Positions 33,532 to 46,468 of a stretch of DNA of 64,000 nt are shown piece after piece (within the stretch, counting starts at the first letter, position 1; the number at the start of each line of letters is the position of its first letter). The translations under genes were made by a program, and so were the position numbers. The DNA is taken from assembly GCF_014066305.1 (NCBI RefSeq), contig NW_023501074.1, positions 434,001-498,000 of the forward strand. Direction: 5' to 3'. The stretch comes from Letharia columbiana (taxonomy: Eukaryota; Ascomycota; Lecanoromycetes; Lecanorales; Parmeliaceae). Below the pieces are notes generated by a model. That model did no database searches. It was not told the origin of the DNA and saw nothing but the letters and a program-made list of their open reading frames with translations.

Positions 33532-34375
33532 TTAGCTATCACCCTGACTCGACACCGGTATATAGCTCCTTCGTTCTCTCGCACTCTGTAGAGCCAACAA
33601 GTCAGTGAAGTCCTAAGCGTGAACATGCCATACAGAAAGCTCACATCAACCCACTTCGCCACCCACGGCTTGATGGCAGCCCAGATCAGCAATGCTGCCG
33701 TAGCAATAATGAATATAAAGACCACCGCCTCATCCTTTCTCGAGTCTCGTTCTGCAGCACAACGTCAGCCAGCTGCCGTCCCCCATGATACCCGTTCGCT
33801 TGCTTCTATCTGTTCATCCACCCATTCCGTCCCTATTCCCTGATCCCCCAATCTTGCAACGCATGGTAGGCAGACTCACGAAAACATGTAGTAAACACAT
33901 CCTCCATCCCCGCGCCTTTACAGATCGGCAGATTATAATCCAAACAGAACTGCCTATTACAATCATTGCAGTTCCCCGCCCGATATTCCTTCCGATCATC
34001 ATCCCCCTCCTCCCCCTTCCCCTTCCCCTTCCCACCGTCTCCGTCCGGCAGCGTCTCTGGAGGCGCATCGTCTGCAGGAGGATCATCTGGTATGCGGTCT
34101 TGCGCATCGTCGGGGTCGTCAGGGGCGCGAGGGAGGAGGAGAGCGTTGTGCATTATGCGCGGGGAGGTGGAGATAGGGGCGTCCAGGGGGATAATGGTAC
34201 TGTTGGTGAAGCAGGTGCATTTGCAGAAGGAGGTTGGTGCTGTTGGTGAAAGGTGTATTAGTACAAGCTCCCAGGTAGGGAAAGAAGGGGTGGGGGGGGA
34301 GAATGTACAGGCTGCAGACGTGAGAGTGAGGAGGGCGGAGAGGGAGAGGGAGATGAAGATGGTAGTGGGGAGCAT
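33532..34375 (-). CDS. Cys-rich single-pass membrane protein, conserved in ascomycetes, 218 residues
   Basis: Exons on the minus strand: 34375-33880, 33751-33645, 33585-33532. The protein has a signal peptide (MLPTTIFISLSLSALLTLTS), a short lumenal Cys-rich part (CKCTCF), a long acidic Pro/Asp/Gly linker, and a second Cys block (GNCNDCNRQFCLDYNLPIC). It then has a single transmembrane helix (VVFIFIIATAALLIWAAIKPW, about 175-195) and a short basic tail. The two introns have strong branch points (CTGAC) and acceptors, and joining them gives CFQRDSRKDEAVV, the family-typical entry to the helix. The final exon is only 18 codons. It is probably an ER/secretory-pathway protein; function unknown. 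Confidence 0.75.
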
Positions 34376-35460
34376 GGCGCGTGTTTGCTGGCTTGGTAGC
34401 GAGGGAGGGAGTTGGCGGACTCTTGTGAAATATACGCTTAGTAGCTGCGCAACATGTCAAATGACAGCCACTTGGTCGCTATACAGCTGAAGCCTGTTGT
34501 TGGTGGTGTTACAAGCCCTGAATCATTAGCCCTAAACCCTAGGCCTAGCCGAGTTTGTGTATCCGTTTTCAAATATTGTTCTGTGTAGGGGTTGTAGCTG
34601 AGACAACGTTATCTCTGAAGGAATTATTCTTGAAGGCATGTGTCAATGTAGATATAGATAAGGAATGCGATATCAGGAAGGCTGCAATTTCCCTTGAGGT
34701 AGAATACCTAGTTCAGACAACCTTCGAGCATGGCCTTTTCGTTCCTACAAGGTCTTCCTTACCCTTTTCTTTCCTGTCAACTGATAGAACCCTTTCCAGT
34801 GTAGCCATCTTTGTACATGGAAGGTAAACAATTGAAATGTTTCTTCCGCTTTCCATTTGCGTAATGTTAACTTCGTTTCATTTGATTACTGATTTTTTCT
34901 GTTGCAAGCGAGAATATTGCAAAGTAAGTGGAAATATACTTTTCCTTTTATGTATTTTTGCAGTGTATTCCTTGCTGTAAGAGCTGGGAAAACGGGTTGA
35001 AGGAAAAAGAAACACAGTCTGGCTAACGGGCTTCGTAGTAGACCGCATACAGTCTACTAGACGAACTTGTTGCCTTTTGAACTTCTTCTGGACATCTGCT
35101 AACTGGATTCATAAATGTGTAGAGTGTCACAGCATGAGAAGAAGAGACAGTATGCGGAAGTGCATCAAGACTTGCTGCCGGAGCCTTCATCAATGAAAAC
35201 ACCCGAGGATTCATGCCCCTCTTCTTTACATCTGGCAGACCTCCTTCGAGATTCAAGATCAAAAGATGCGGGTTTGAAAGAACCGCAAGACGATGACGAT
35301 ATACAGAGAGCCAAAGAGTGTACTTTTATGATTTGCCTCTAGATGGTAAAGAGCAACCCGAATACTTCAACTCTCAACTCTTCTTTCAAAACACCCGAAT
35401 CAAGTACATTCCTATTACTTTCGGAACTTCGTGAGTAGGAAGCCACGAGTAGCATGCTTT
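34376..35460. other. intergenic stretch, nothing recognised
   Basis: About 1.1 kb upstream of the membrane-protein gene and downstream of the DAHP synthase gene. Plus-strand frames at 34555-34827 and 35115-35342 have no motif. CCCTAAACCCTAGG occurs at 34531. Confidence 0.4.
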
Positions 35461-36839
<1,379 letters not shown>

Positions 36840-36969
36840 TGTTGAAATGGGTGTTGCAAAAATGGTGAACAGGCGGTGAGGCTAAAGAGATGATGCTCGG
36901 ATGGCTTTTGGTGGATAGACACTCGGGTTATTAGCTATTTGTATGACAGACAGCACACCATCACAAAGC

Positions 36970-36975
36970 TGACTC
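36970..36975. promoter_or_regulatory. possible CPC1/Gcn4 (TGACTC) site
   Basis: TGACTC is the core of the fungal cross-pathway control element (TGASTCA). It lies in the 567-bp divergent promoter, 131 bp upstream of the DAHP synthase start; amino-acid starvation control of such genes by Gcn4/CpcA is well established. The flanking base is G rather than the optimal A, and a single 6-mer match is weak evidence. Confidence 0.35.
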
Positions 36976-37406
36976 GGTTAATGTGCCGACATGATTCAAT
37001 ATCTGTCAAATTCATCAATCAAGCAAAGCACGGACATTCGGTCCCAAAATCTGTGCTCCTGCATTATCGGCCCCTATTTCGCCGGTATTCTATTCATATA
37101 CGCTAGGGGTTTCAAAAACCCTAGCTACGTAAACCATCTCCGTTTGTTCCTTCCCCATTCATCGTTTGATCGTGGGCCTGCCTGGTTTCAAGTGTCAACA
37201 TCTGTGTTCGACACTACTCTACAAGTAGCTGGTCTGACCTGCATGATCTCCATGCGAGATGACCCACTTGGTTGAAGGTCATCACTCCACTGCATACATA
37301 TCTTGCGCACTGCCTGTCATGTTCTGACTTCTCCAACCTGCTATCCAGCCTTGCCCAAAAACCCTGCTTCCTCCACAACTTCACATCACAACCCGCCACG
37401 GCAGAC

Positions 37407-38347
37407 ATGTTCGCCTCCAGGAAGCGAGGTCGCGAAGACGGGGAGGACGAACTGCAACAATATGCGCCTGATACCAAGGTCAGTGCTACAAACAGTGCTC
37501 ACCAAGACCGCCTTACTAACCAGCCCAATAGAGATCAACTTTACCGTTCCGTACTTCACCCGATACCAGACACATCCGCCCTCTCTCACAATCACGAAGC
37601 CGACCCTCACCTCTCTTCACACAAACCATCACTCCAGCAGATTCTTCAGAGGAAGAGAACTCGCCGCCCTTCCAACCTACAAATCAAGCCTACCAACTAC
37701 ATTATTCAACTTGTAGCACCAGCTCCGTCCCTCAAAGGGACCAGAGCTTTGACTTAGACATGGACATGGCAGACTCTTTGCCGCTTGTCTCGCCTCGACA
37801 ATGGGCTCAAGTTCCACGAACTCCATCACCCAAAGCCTCACCATGCACTATGGAGTTTCAACAGTCCGAATCCAAACAACCCCAAAACACTGTCACCGGT
37901 GGCCGGCTACCTACTCCAATCTACGGGCACTTCCAGCGATCCATAGACGCAAAGCTCGAAACGGACGGGAATCCAGAGAGTCACGCATCTCGCTTGCAGC
38001 AAGAAATCGACTACGAAAATTACGTTCGCCGTCGGAGACTGCCGACCCCTATCGACGAAGATGAGGCTATGGAAACCTCCTCGGCGATGTCAGGAGATAT
38101 GATGGACTTGCATCTTAATGGCCATAGCAGAAGAGGAGGAGTCGATTACACCTTCTATCCCTCACAGATCTTGGGCTCGTCAGAAAACAGCTTCGAGTAT
38201 CACTCAAGTTCAGACTCTCTGTCGTCTTCGGCAGGCTGTGCTGCCCCACCGCCGAGGAAGCTATCATTCTCGATGGGCCCGAGGGCAAATTGCGAACTTT
38301 GCATCCGGAGGGTCCCTGGACACTCCAATCACATCATCCGGACGTGA
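37407..38347 (+). CDS. conserved low-complexity fungal protein, 295 residues
   Basis: Two exons, 37407-37478 and 37532-38347 (intron GTCAGT...CAATAG, phase 0). The N-terminus MFASRKRGREDGEDELQQY is a candidate nuclear signal. The body is Ser/Pro/Gln-rich and probably disordered, with two RLPTPI motifs (near 123 and 167) and a Ser-rich patch. The C-terminal 25 residues are distinct: LSFSMGPRANCELCIRRVPG, then HSNHIIR, containing a CxxC pair and a terminal His. This C-terminal element and the RLPTPI blocks look like the conserved parts of a Pezizomycotina-specific family of unknown function. It is divergent from the DAHP synthase gene. Confidence 0.72.
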
Positions 38348-41300
38348 GACCAGCACGCGCCTTACGGTCTCATGATCGATATGACTTTTACGATTCATAC
38401 GCTATGGTTTTTTGACGGCATGAGCGCTTACTGTCTGCGAAATACCCTTTTCTCCACATGAGCCAAGCGCCAAATGTGTCCATAGTTAATCGATAAATTC
38501 CGTTCCCCAATCACGATCCACCATGTCCTCCTCAAGATGACAATGTCCACGACCATCTGACTCGATTAGCATTTCTGACCGAATTTAGCGATCAATCCAG
38601 CACCAATGCTCGGTCAATTAATTTTTTACTAACCTTCCAAGGCAAGTCTCTCGTTTCACCATGTTGGAAGATCCAGATCTGTCCATTCAATTTCCTATAC
38701 TTGCAAATATCCCGCCTGCCCCGTCCCCACCATCTGCACTCCAGAAATGTCAAAATGGAACCATTCGAACACTTGCGAAGTTGTAGTGGTCGGATATACG
38801 GATATACAGTCGTCGGAAATCGAATTTACTTTAGTTCCCTTCTGTATAAGCGCGCCATTCTCGCGGGTGAAGAACCTGAAACGGCGCCAGGGGTTATCTT
38901 CTGCATGAGCTTAAGTTAGTTTATGGACGACGGGTAGGATGCTATTTTTACCAGATGCGTCTTCGGAAGCTGGAGTGAGACGGGTCTGGAGGGTGGGTTG
39001 GAACTTGGAAGGGGAAATCCACGACCTGGTGTTTCGATATTAGGAGCGCTACTGGTCGCCACTGCCGGAGATGTCGCAGGCGAAGGGATAGGAGGGATAG
39101 GAGAATAGAAGATGGTAAGTATTGACGAGGCTAGAGTTTTGGGACCATGTTTTGTTACCAGCTAACAGGATAGATTATGTTCTTCAGATCCCACCATAAT
39201 TCTGTATTTTTCACAGGGCTTTCGGCACATCGGCGTCAAATTTCTCCCTTCAGGTTAGGCAGGAGCTGAACACGTTTGCGCAAGAGTGACTACCACTCTT
39301 CATAGATCAAGGTGCATGGACTAAGATCGTCTGTTTCCGCCTTTTTTCTGAGATCTGATACCAAGGGCCGGTGATTATAATTCCCGACACGAGAATCAGA
39401 TGGGTGACAGACAACCCAGCAAAAACTCTAATTCTCAAAAGCACATCATGTAAAATCAAGACAAAACAGTCCACATACCGCGCCTTGATTTCCCTGGAGT
39501 ATTTGTCTTACGATTTGAGTGGGCGATCTTAAAAGAGATTTCTCTCGTAAGGGAAAGTATTGCCATTGACCCTCGTACCCTCCTTTTCCTTTGACCTGGA
39601 CTCGATTGATCGTCGCCGTCTGGATACACTTTGCTTGTCGATCACCGTCTTGCAGTTGAATCTGACCTATTGTGAGAATGGTAGCAGCACGCGGATCGCC
39701 CAATCGTTGTCACTCAATGATTAGCATCTGATTCTGGGCTTTTGTGAGAATGGCAGCAGCAAGCGAACTGCCCGCAGTGGCTTATCTCAAAGTCCTCATT
39801 CATGCACGTCCATCCCACCAGATTCTTGTTGACGACAGACTTTCAAGTGAACTTACTGTAGGCCCCGCATCAATGACCTTGTGCTGGGAATTCTGTCTAG
39901 ACGGACGAAGGAACAAGCCATGAATATGGTATGCAACTGGACAAAAGGCAGCGAATCAACTTTCCTCTAGAGCCTCCACGTCGATAAGAGCTGCATCGGC
40001 CAATCGGGATCAGCTCCGAAGATACCGGAGTACCAGGAGCTAGGTAGCTCCGGGTGCTAGAGGCCGCACCTCGGGAGCTAGGTACCTTGAGGTACACCGG
40101 AAGCTGCCCCACCAAAAATTTTTGAAGTTGAGATTCATGCCAACAACAGGGAGGTCTCTGGGGGACAACTCATCAAACACCAACGCGATTCCAATCCCGA
40201 AGTCGTGCGATTCAGACAAGATTCTCGGCTGGATGTGTGCACGAAGGCATGGGGACCCTGCGCATGCGCGTGCCTCTGCCTGCAGGGCAATGCAGGGCAT
40301 TGCAGGCCCATGCCTTCAGGGTGCATTGCGACAATGTGGCCCCCAGCCCCTACAGCTCGAAGTGCCACTTGGTCCTACCTTAGGAGCGGGCGACTTGCGC
40401 AGATCGGCTCGGGCAGCTCCCAGCGCTAGGAGCTAGCCCCCAAATGGTTCCTGATTTGGCTGATGCTGTCATAGACTCCCTACATGCACCGGACTCCACA
40501 CCAGCACCAGGATTGCACTTCTACGCAGTGCTGGTGACTATCAACGCTATCGCCCTGGTATCGTGAAGCAACGACCACCGCATGAAGTCCTACATTCGAT
40601 AGCAGTCCCGGCCAAGCGTCACGTTGGTAGCGTAAATGGATATGGCGATGCGCATCTCAACAATGTCCCACACCAACAGGTGTGACAAATATTCTGTCAA
40701 GTCCAGAGCCTCTCAGTAACCGGGAGTCTCGTCAGCGGTAAGTTGACACTACTTGGGGACCGCTGTCAGGGTATCACGTTGCACGTCAAATCGAAAGCCC
40801 ACGTTGCAGTGGCCATTCTTCTACAACGATAAGCTCACGTTCCCGTGCCACAGCCTCGGTGCATCACACACACATACACGTCTAAATCTACACGTCATAC
40901 ATATCTACACTCTACACATACACACGTCATACACGTGTCTACTATCGTCGTGATCCTCTTTCTATCCCACGTCAAGACTCGGTATAATGTATACACCGAC
41001 ACTTAGCAAAATACCAGGTCATATGTTAGGGCTTGTATGGCTATATTATATCACATCAATTGAATAACCACACGTTGTAGTCGGCTGGCTGCAGATATAT
41101 AATCAGTTAATGAGAAGGAGGATGATTATGGAGAATGGAGGGAGATTCGAGAGGTGATTTAGATAAGGATTTAAGGGCAGGGTAGATTAGCTTATAAGGA
41201 AACGGAGAGGGCAGGCGTCGAACGTTATCATACTATCTAGGAATTCAAGGTTCATGAGGATATGTGGGTAACGTGGTAAGAGGCTGAGTTCGACAAGTTA

Positions 41301-42064
41301 GACGTTAAAGGGTGGCCCTGTCAGCCACGTGGCTCCATGCTGCTAGGCTCATAAAGTTTGCTTATTGTCGTTATAGCCTCAGGCTGCATACAGAAACAAA
41401 GAAGACACACAATAACCAAAAAAAAATCCTCCAGACTCCACCACCACTTTTGCAGGTTGTGCTTCTCCTCGGTCCATGGACAGAGCAGACCTTCTCCACC
41501 TCCGCGAAAGTACGTGCTGTATGGCCGGGAACCAGTCTGTGTAGATGACCGCCCTACCACCATCACGACTGAGATTGCCATTGCTCACTCGGAGCGGGCG
41601 TTCAAAGTGTGCGCAGACCATACGGACGGTCGGTATCTCTAATCCTTCTACGGACCTCGAATTGAAAGTGCAAACACTTGTTGACGAGACCAGAAGTAAT
41701 ACCGAAGGATGTTTTTCTCTTCCATGCTTCATTTGATAAGAGCGGAAAGCTGTGCTGTTTGATCGTGGTGCTCTGTCGCTCTCCACTAGAGGTGAGGGAT
41801 CTGGTTGCTATCGAAACTTCTCTATCAATCTTGACCATGAGCATGCTCTTCATCAGTCCCGATACTCTATAAGAGGTAGTGTACATACTTCTTCCATGCT
41901 ACACCAACAAAAGATGTTTCTTCGAGTCCGTTCCATCACCGAAAGTGCTCCCAAAAAATATTTACTCAGGCTTGCATCGCCCACTACGCCAATGTTTTGT
42001 GCAACGGTAATGAATCAAAGTAGAATCTTCCTATAAACACAACAGTCCACCGCTTGTCCCTACA
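38348..42064. other. gene-poor stretch with short repeats
   Basis: No convincing gene is present in 3.7 kb. GGAGCTAG occurs at about 40034, 40074 and 40427, including the near-palindrome GGAGCTAGGTAGCTCC. GCAGGGCAATGCAGGGCATT at 40282-40301 is an imperfect tandem. A CA/TA-rich tract with repeated CACGTCATACA or CACATACAC units lies at 40865-40936. Some of these may mark small mobile elements, but no ends can be paired with confidence. Confidence 0.4.
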
Positions 42065-42267
42065 GGTATGCCAGGAAATCCTTAAAACTCGAAACCAAGC
42101 CTCTCACAGTTCTCCCAACGGAGCTTCCGCTGCAAGTCCTCGACTATGCCCTTAAACAAGACCTAGGGAACATCTCTCCAACGCGCCGCCGCAGTCGATC
42201 CGCCGCAGTGATAGCTCTACCATGCCTGCGAAGCCAGGACCCCGTATACCTTTTCGAAAACACCTAA
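42065..42267 (+). pseudogene. possible F-box-like relic
   Basis: After an acceptor-like CCTACAG the plus strand reads TVLPTELPLQVLDYALKQD, the LPxELxxxIL(x)YAL pattern of fungal F-box-like proteins, then degenerates to a stop at 42267. It is short and isolated and could be chance. Confidence 0.25.
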
Positions 42268-43179
42268 CCACAAAGCGTACGCCCGCCCAATGATGCGCTC
42301 TTGATGTTAACCGCGGCGTGAAGATTTACCGGTACCTTTTAAGGCTCGCTGCATCGACGCAATTGGCAGACTGGATCATCTACATCGGCCCTCTGACCGA
42401 CTTCAAAGTGCTTAAATCTGCCGAGATGAGCGTTCGCATGGCCATAAGACACGATGCGGTCGAGAAAAGGTCAAATCGATGGATTGCCGTCGCGGACCCG
42501 ATGTTACGCATACGGACCCGGCAACGCAGGGGACTTCTCCGCGGACCCCATCGGCTCAAGAACCACGGTATCAGGTATCGAGTCACCACATCCCACCGCC
42601 ACCGGTCTTCAGATGTAGACGTGTGGGACAAGACCTTGCCTCCTCTCGCTTCGAAGTCGTTCCTTTGCCAAGGTGGCTGTGATTCGTACAGCGTGATGAG
42701 CTCTAGGGGATAGCGAAGCGATTGGAGCTCGCGCGCGCAAGGGGTGCAAAGTCCCCCGATCGAAAAAGGAAGACGGTCTCGGCCCATCATGGTCAACCAA
42801 GACAGTCGCGATCAAACTCACACTCTAGGGCCAAACATGTGCCTATCGTTCCTCTTAGCGTGCAGATTACTGAGGTCTGTCTTCATTGTTCGGTCGAACA
42901 CCAGTGAAAGTGGGCTGCATGCACGCTGCCGGCTGTATGGTGACCATTACAAGGTGCACTATTTGTCAGAGATGCCTAAACACTATGTTGTATATATCGA
43001 CCGCACTCCGCTTCTTTTCCTTTCATTGATTCATCTCCCAGCTGCCAGAAATAACCTTATAAATATATACAACAAGATACTGTGCCGGTGGCCTTCTCAT
43101 ACAGTTGTGTACTTCCATCTCCCAAAATTGGCATGAGCTTGGCAATCAACCTCGTTCTTCCTCGTATTCTGACCTTTGA
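42268..43179. other. stretch without a supported gene
   Basis: Frames of 130-138 codons on both strands at 42318-43136 overlap each other and have no motif. Confidence 0.35.
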
Positions 43180-43452
43180 GTGCCCCCGTGCAACTTCTGT
43201 GACATCGACACCGCCAACGCTGAGCTCGACGATCTTCTCAAAGCCAGTTCCCGCCCTCGCACTGCCCAAAAGGTCGACCTAATCGCCCGTCTGCAACAGT
43301 ACGACACGGGGATATCCACCAGACCCACTCTACAAGCACCGCCGGTGCCGAAGACGAGTTCAGATGGGACCACGACGCAGCGACTTCCACCGACCCAAAA
43401 GGCGCTGCCACAACAATGGCGTTATGTTGTAACGCACAAAGAAATAGGGTAA
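43180..43452 (+). other. possible SAP-like exon or relic
   Basis: The frame reads ANAELDDLLKASSRP followed by QKVDLIARLQQYD, resembling the two helices of a SAP DNA-binding motif. There is no ATG in frame; the reading frame begins just after CTTTGAG, a possible splice acceptor, so an upstream exon would be needed. It lies 350 bp before the PHD-finger gene and could be an unrecognised 5' part of it or a separate relic. Confidence 0.28.
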
Positions 43453-43807
43453 CGTGCACGAATGCCACTAGCTCGTTGTTCCACACCTCTTTGGCCAGGC
43501 GCAAGAAGTGACACAAAGACATTGTCTCAATGCCGTATCATTGAGTCCTCAGTTGGCAATACACGACGAGGTTGGCACAACGAGCTCGGCACCGAGGCCT
43601 CTTACACCATGCTCACCTTTAAATATCATGACCTTGATCTTCATTCATTCTTACCTTTTGTCTCACCATCATCACCATCTACCAAACTCTCAGTCCTCGA
43701 ATCACAGAACCTCCCACAAAACTTCAGAACTGATTTCCCATTCTCACAACACCCACACTCCAGTCAACCCACAGCCCTATCCATCACCTCATCTCAACGC
43801 AGCGACG

Positions 43808-45160
43808 ATGTCCAGCCAGGGACAACCCTCTTCCTCGCTTCCGCCCTCACGCGCCACCACGACCGAGAGATCGGACTCCGAAATCCCAAAAGACTGGCGA
43901 TGCAGCTGCGGCACCGGCGACGGGTCCGGAAGCTACATCCAATGCGACAACGAGGACTGCCGCGTGGGATGGTATCACTGGGAATGCGTCCGGGTGACGG
44001 AGGAGCCGGCCGGGACGTGGCTGTGCCCGAGCTGCAGTCCCAACGCGGCGTTCTACATCAAGCAGTTGGTGAAAGGGCGAGCAGCGTCGCCGCTCGTTCC
44101 CACATCCGGGAAAGCGGTCGCTTCAACCTCGTCCAAGGCGAAGGAGCAGGTCCCCGAGGTCAAGAAGAAGGAACCGGTGAAGAAAGGTATCGCCGTCAAG
44201 GACCCGGTTGCCGAAAAGGCGAAGGGTCAGGAGGCAGAGACCACGGACAGGAAGACATCAAAGAAAGGCATCGCAACGAAGAAGGCAGCATCCGGAAAAG
44301 CCAAACCGAAATGGATAGGCTGGGTGGAGATGTCTTCGGATGGCGAGGAAGACTACAAGAAGAAGGTGAACGCCAAATTCCTGATGGAGGATGGCGTCAA
44401 GGGCAAGCGCACGAGGGGCTCGAAAGCCTCACCCGAAGAGAACGAGACCGGGCCGCGGAGGTTTAGAGCCCGTTCGAGGCCAGGGAGAAAGGCCAAGAAC
44501 GTGGTAGAGACGGACTCAGACGAGGAGGAAGAAAGTGAGAGAATGGACTCCGTCTACCAGAAGCACGGGGAGGAGGAGGAGGAGGAAGACCAGGAGGAGC
44601 CTTCGGGTTCCGAGGACGGGTCCATGCACGAAGAAGCACCCGTTAACCAGGATGCACCGGTCAAGAATGATGCATCTGCCTTCCAAGAGGACGACGAAGA
44701 CTCCACCATGGAAATCGACCAGGAGTCCGAGAAGGAAGACCAAGGCAGCGCTGACGAGCCGTCCGACACGGACGGGGAGGACTCCGACGTATCCCCCCCA
44801 GCCCGTCGTGAACGAGAGTCCAGGGCACCCGGTCCAGTCCGCAAGGGCGGTGGGAACGGGGCGGACGGCGCAAGCCAAAGGACCGCGACATGCGCTCCGG
44901 CTGCCAGGTCGAACACCCCGTCGCGGTTCCCGACTTCAGACCGCACCGGAGGAATGGCGGCGGCGTCCCCTACGGGCGACGACGCCACGGACCTCGACGA
45001 GGGAGGCGAGGGCCACGGGGGCCATGGTGGGCGAATGGCTGTGACCGTCAGCCCGGCCGTGGAGAGCAACGACTACGCTGCTCTCTATCAACGCCAGGGC
45101 AACTGCTGGGGAGAATTCCCCGAGTCCGGGATCCGGAGCACGCTTCCGCGCCTTGCTTAA
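43808..45160 (+). CDS. PHD-finger protein with acidic/basic low-complexity tail, 450 residues
   Basis: Probable nuclear chromatin reader. The ING-like PHD finger is at about residues 30-77: WRCSCGTGDGSGSYIQCDN, then C, GWYHWECVRV and TWLCPSC, giving the Cys4-His-Cys3 zinc ligands and the aromatic residues typical of H3K4me-binding fingers. Downstream are Lys-rich segments with repeated KKGIA(V/T)K, a very acidic region (runs of Glu/Asp near 250-320) and a Ser/Pro/Gly-rich C-terminus with no domain. I chose the ATG at 43808 (MSSQGQPSSS) because the 100 upstream in-frame codons are His/Ser/Pro-rich leader-like sequence; the frame is open back to 43508. No intron needed. The target is unknown; it lacks the ING N-terminal domain. 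Confidence 0.75.
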   Translation: MSSQGQPSSSLPPSRATTTERSDSEIPKDWRCSCGTGDGSGSYIQCDNEDCRVGWYHWECVRVTEEPAGTWLCPSCSPNAAFYIKQLVKGRAASPLVPTSGKAVASTSSKAKEQVPEVKKKEPVKKGIAVKDPVAEKAKGQEAETTDRKTSKKGIATKKAASGKAKPKWIGWVEMSSDGEEDYKKKVNAKFLMEDGVKGKRTRGSKASPEENETGPRRFRARSRPGRKAKNVVETDSDEEEESERMDSVYQKHGEEEEEEDQEEPSGSEDGSMHEEAPVNQDAPVKNDASAFQEDDEDSTMEIDQESEKEDQGSADEPSDTDGEDSDVSPPARRERESRAPGPVRKGGGNGADGASQRTATCAPAARSNTPSRFPTSDRTGGMAAASPTGDDATDLDEGGEGHGGHGGRMAVTVSPAVESNDYAALYQRQGNCWGEFPESGIRSTLPRLA

Positions 45161-45404
45161 GCCGTTTAAAGGGTCGATAGGGCTTCTCGGGCGATGGAGG
45201 TAATCAGCGTGGTTCCTGAGATATCGAGTTTTACTGTATAATATTTAGAATCGCATTGCAACTTTATTAGTATAATTGACAACATACGCAAACCCCATCT
45301 ACGTCCCTGAGATTGCAATGAATCATACCATTAAAAAGTCAGCCGTACCTGCGCCCAAAAACATATCGAACCTCCGTAATCATCCATTCACCCACCCCAG
45401 AGCA

Positions 45405-46468
45405 TCACGGTCTTCCAATCGCGCCCCACCGCCCACCATGTGCGACATGATTGACACCCACATTATGAGCACCTCCACTGCCCACATTCACGAGCTGATG
45501 TCCCGCCTGCGCTTGCCGCGGTTTGACCGATCTCTTGCAGCCCCGCCTACCGCAAGTGACGAGCCAGAGCACTTGATGTGGCTTCCACCAGCCGACCATA
45601 ATCGCTACCGCAACCCCGACCATAGTGACAGCGACACCGACGGAAGTGACAATGATACCGGCCTTTTCTCCCGCTGAGAGGCTAGATGAAGAGGACTCAG
45701 TAGGCGAGGAGCCGAGGTTCGAGGCTGTTGAGAAAGGACTGGATTGGCCGGGTGCGGTAGAGGAGGCTGGGGCGGAGGTTCTTGTTAGCTCGGCGTTTCC
45801 GTTCGAAGGCTCTATGCTAAGACCGCATACCTGCTGTGCCCGCTGCTGGTGAGTTGCCACCCAAGAACGTCTGAAGAGCCAGCACGGTGCCGGATGTCTG
45901 GCCGCACGCCAAGGAGAAATACGTAGAGACGGCCCCCAGGCTCAGCGACCGAGCGTACGAGAAGCAGGATGGAGCAGCCGAAGAGCTTTCGAAGGTATCA
46001 GACTATTTTCTCATCATAAAAGGTCCAGCTCACCAAGACAGAATGGAGGTATATATCGATGAGCAGTCTGATGCATCTAGACCCCCAGCACAGAGCTGAG
46101 CACCGTAGTCCACGCAGATGCGGTAGTTTCCTGCGCACTGAATCTGGTTGCAGCAGGCCCATCCTATCATGTCTTGTACCGTAGACGTGCAGGAGTAGCT
46201 CGTAGGACACGTAAGTGGTGATTCTAGGAAAAGCGGGTCGTGCATGTCAGTAGGAAATCCGAGTTAGAAAGAGTGACGATGGTGACATACTGACATCGCC
46301 GCTAACAAAACCGCAGGTAGATACATCTCCTCGAGCAAAAAGAGAGTTGACATCAACTCGAGGGGCTTGGGTGATCAATGGCTCTCCGGCATGCACAAGG
46401 TAGCTATCAAGAAATGACAAGGCTACCATGAGCCAGGAAGTAAGATAGAGAAACGCGCAGTACGCCAT
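45405..46468 (-). CDS. Cys-rich cell-surface protein with one transmembrane helix, 286 residues
   Basis: Exons on the minus strand: 46468-46291, 46223-46034, 45985-45959, 45870-45405 (861 nt, all joins in frame). A signal peptide (MAYCAFLYLTSWLMVALSFL) is followed by a Cys-rich ectodomain (LTCPTSYSCTS, WACCNQIQC, ICVDYGAQLC, ASDCSSIYTSILSCSS). Next come a Ser/Thr-rich stalk, a single membrane helix (AGIIVTSVGVAVTMVGVAVA then IMVGW) and a basic tail. This layout is shared by a broad group of ascomycete plasma-membrane proteins that look like wall-stress sensors but have no proven function. The third exon is only 27 nt; the 88-nt intron before the last exon is required to keep frame, and is the least certain part. 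Confidence 0.65.

Noticed and set aside
34531..34546. Telomere-like CCCTAAACCCTA near 34531 and 12071
   Set aside because: One to two units only and interrupted; expected by chance.
43462..44466. 334-codon frame overlapping the PHD gene
   Set aside because: Arg/Gly/Glu-rich shadow; the zinc-finger ligands are in the other frame.
44554..45069. Ser/Pro-rich antisense frames over the PHD gene
   Set aside because: Antisense image of acidic repeats; no independent support.
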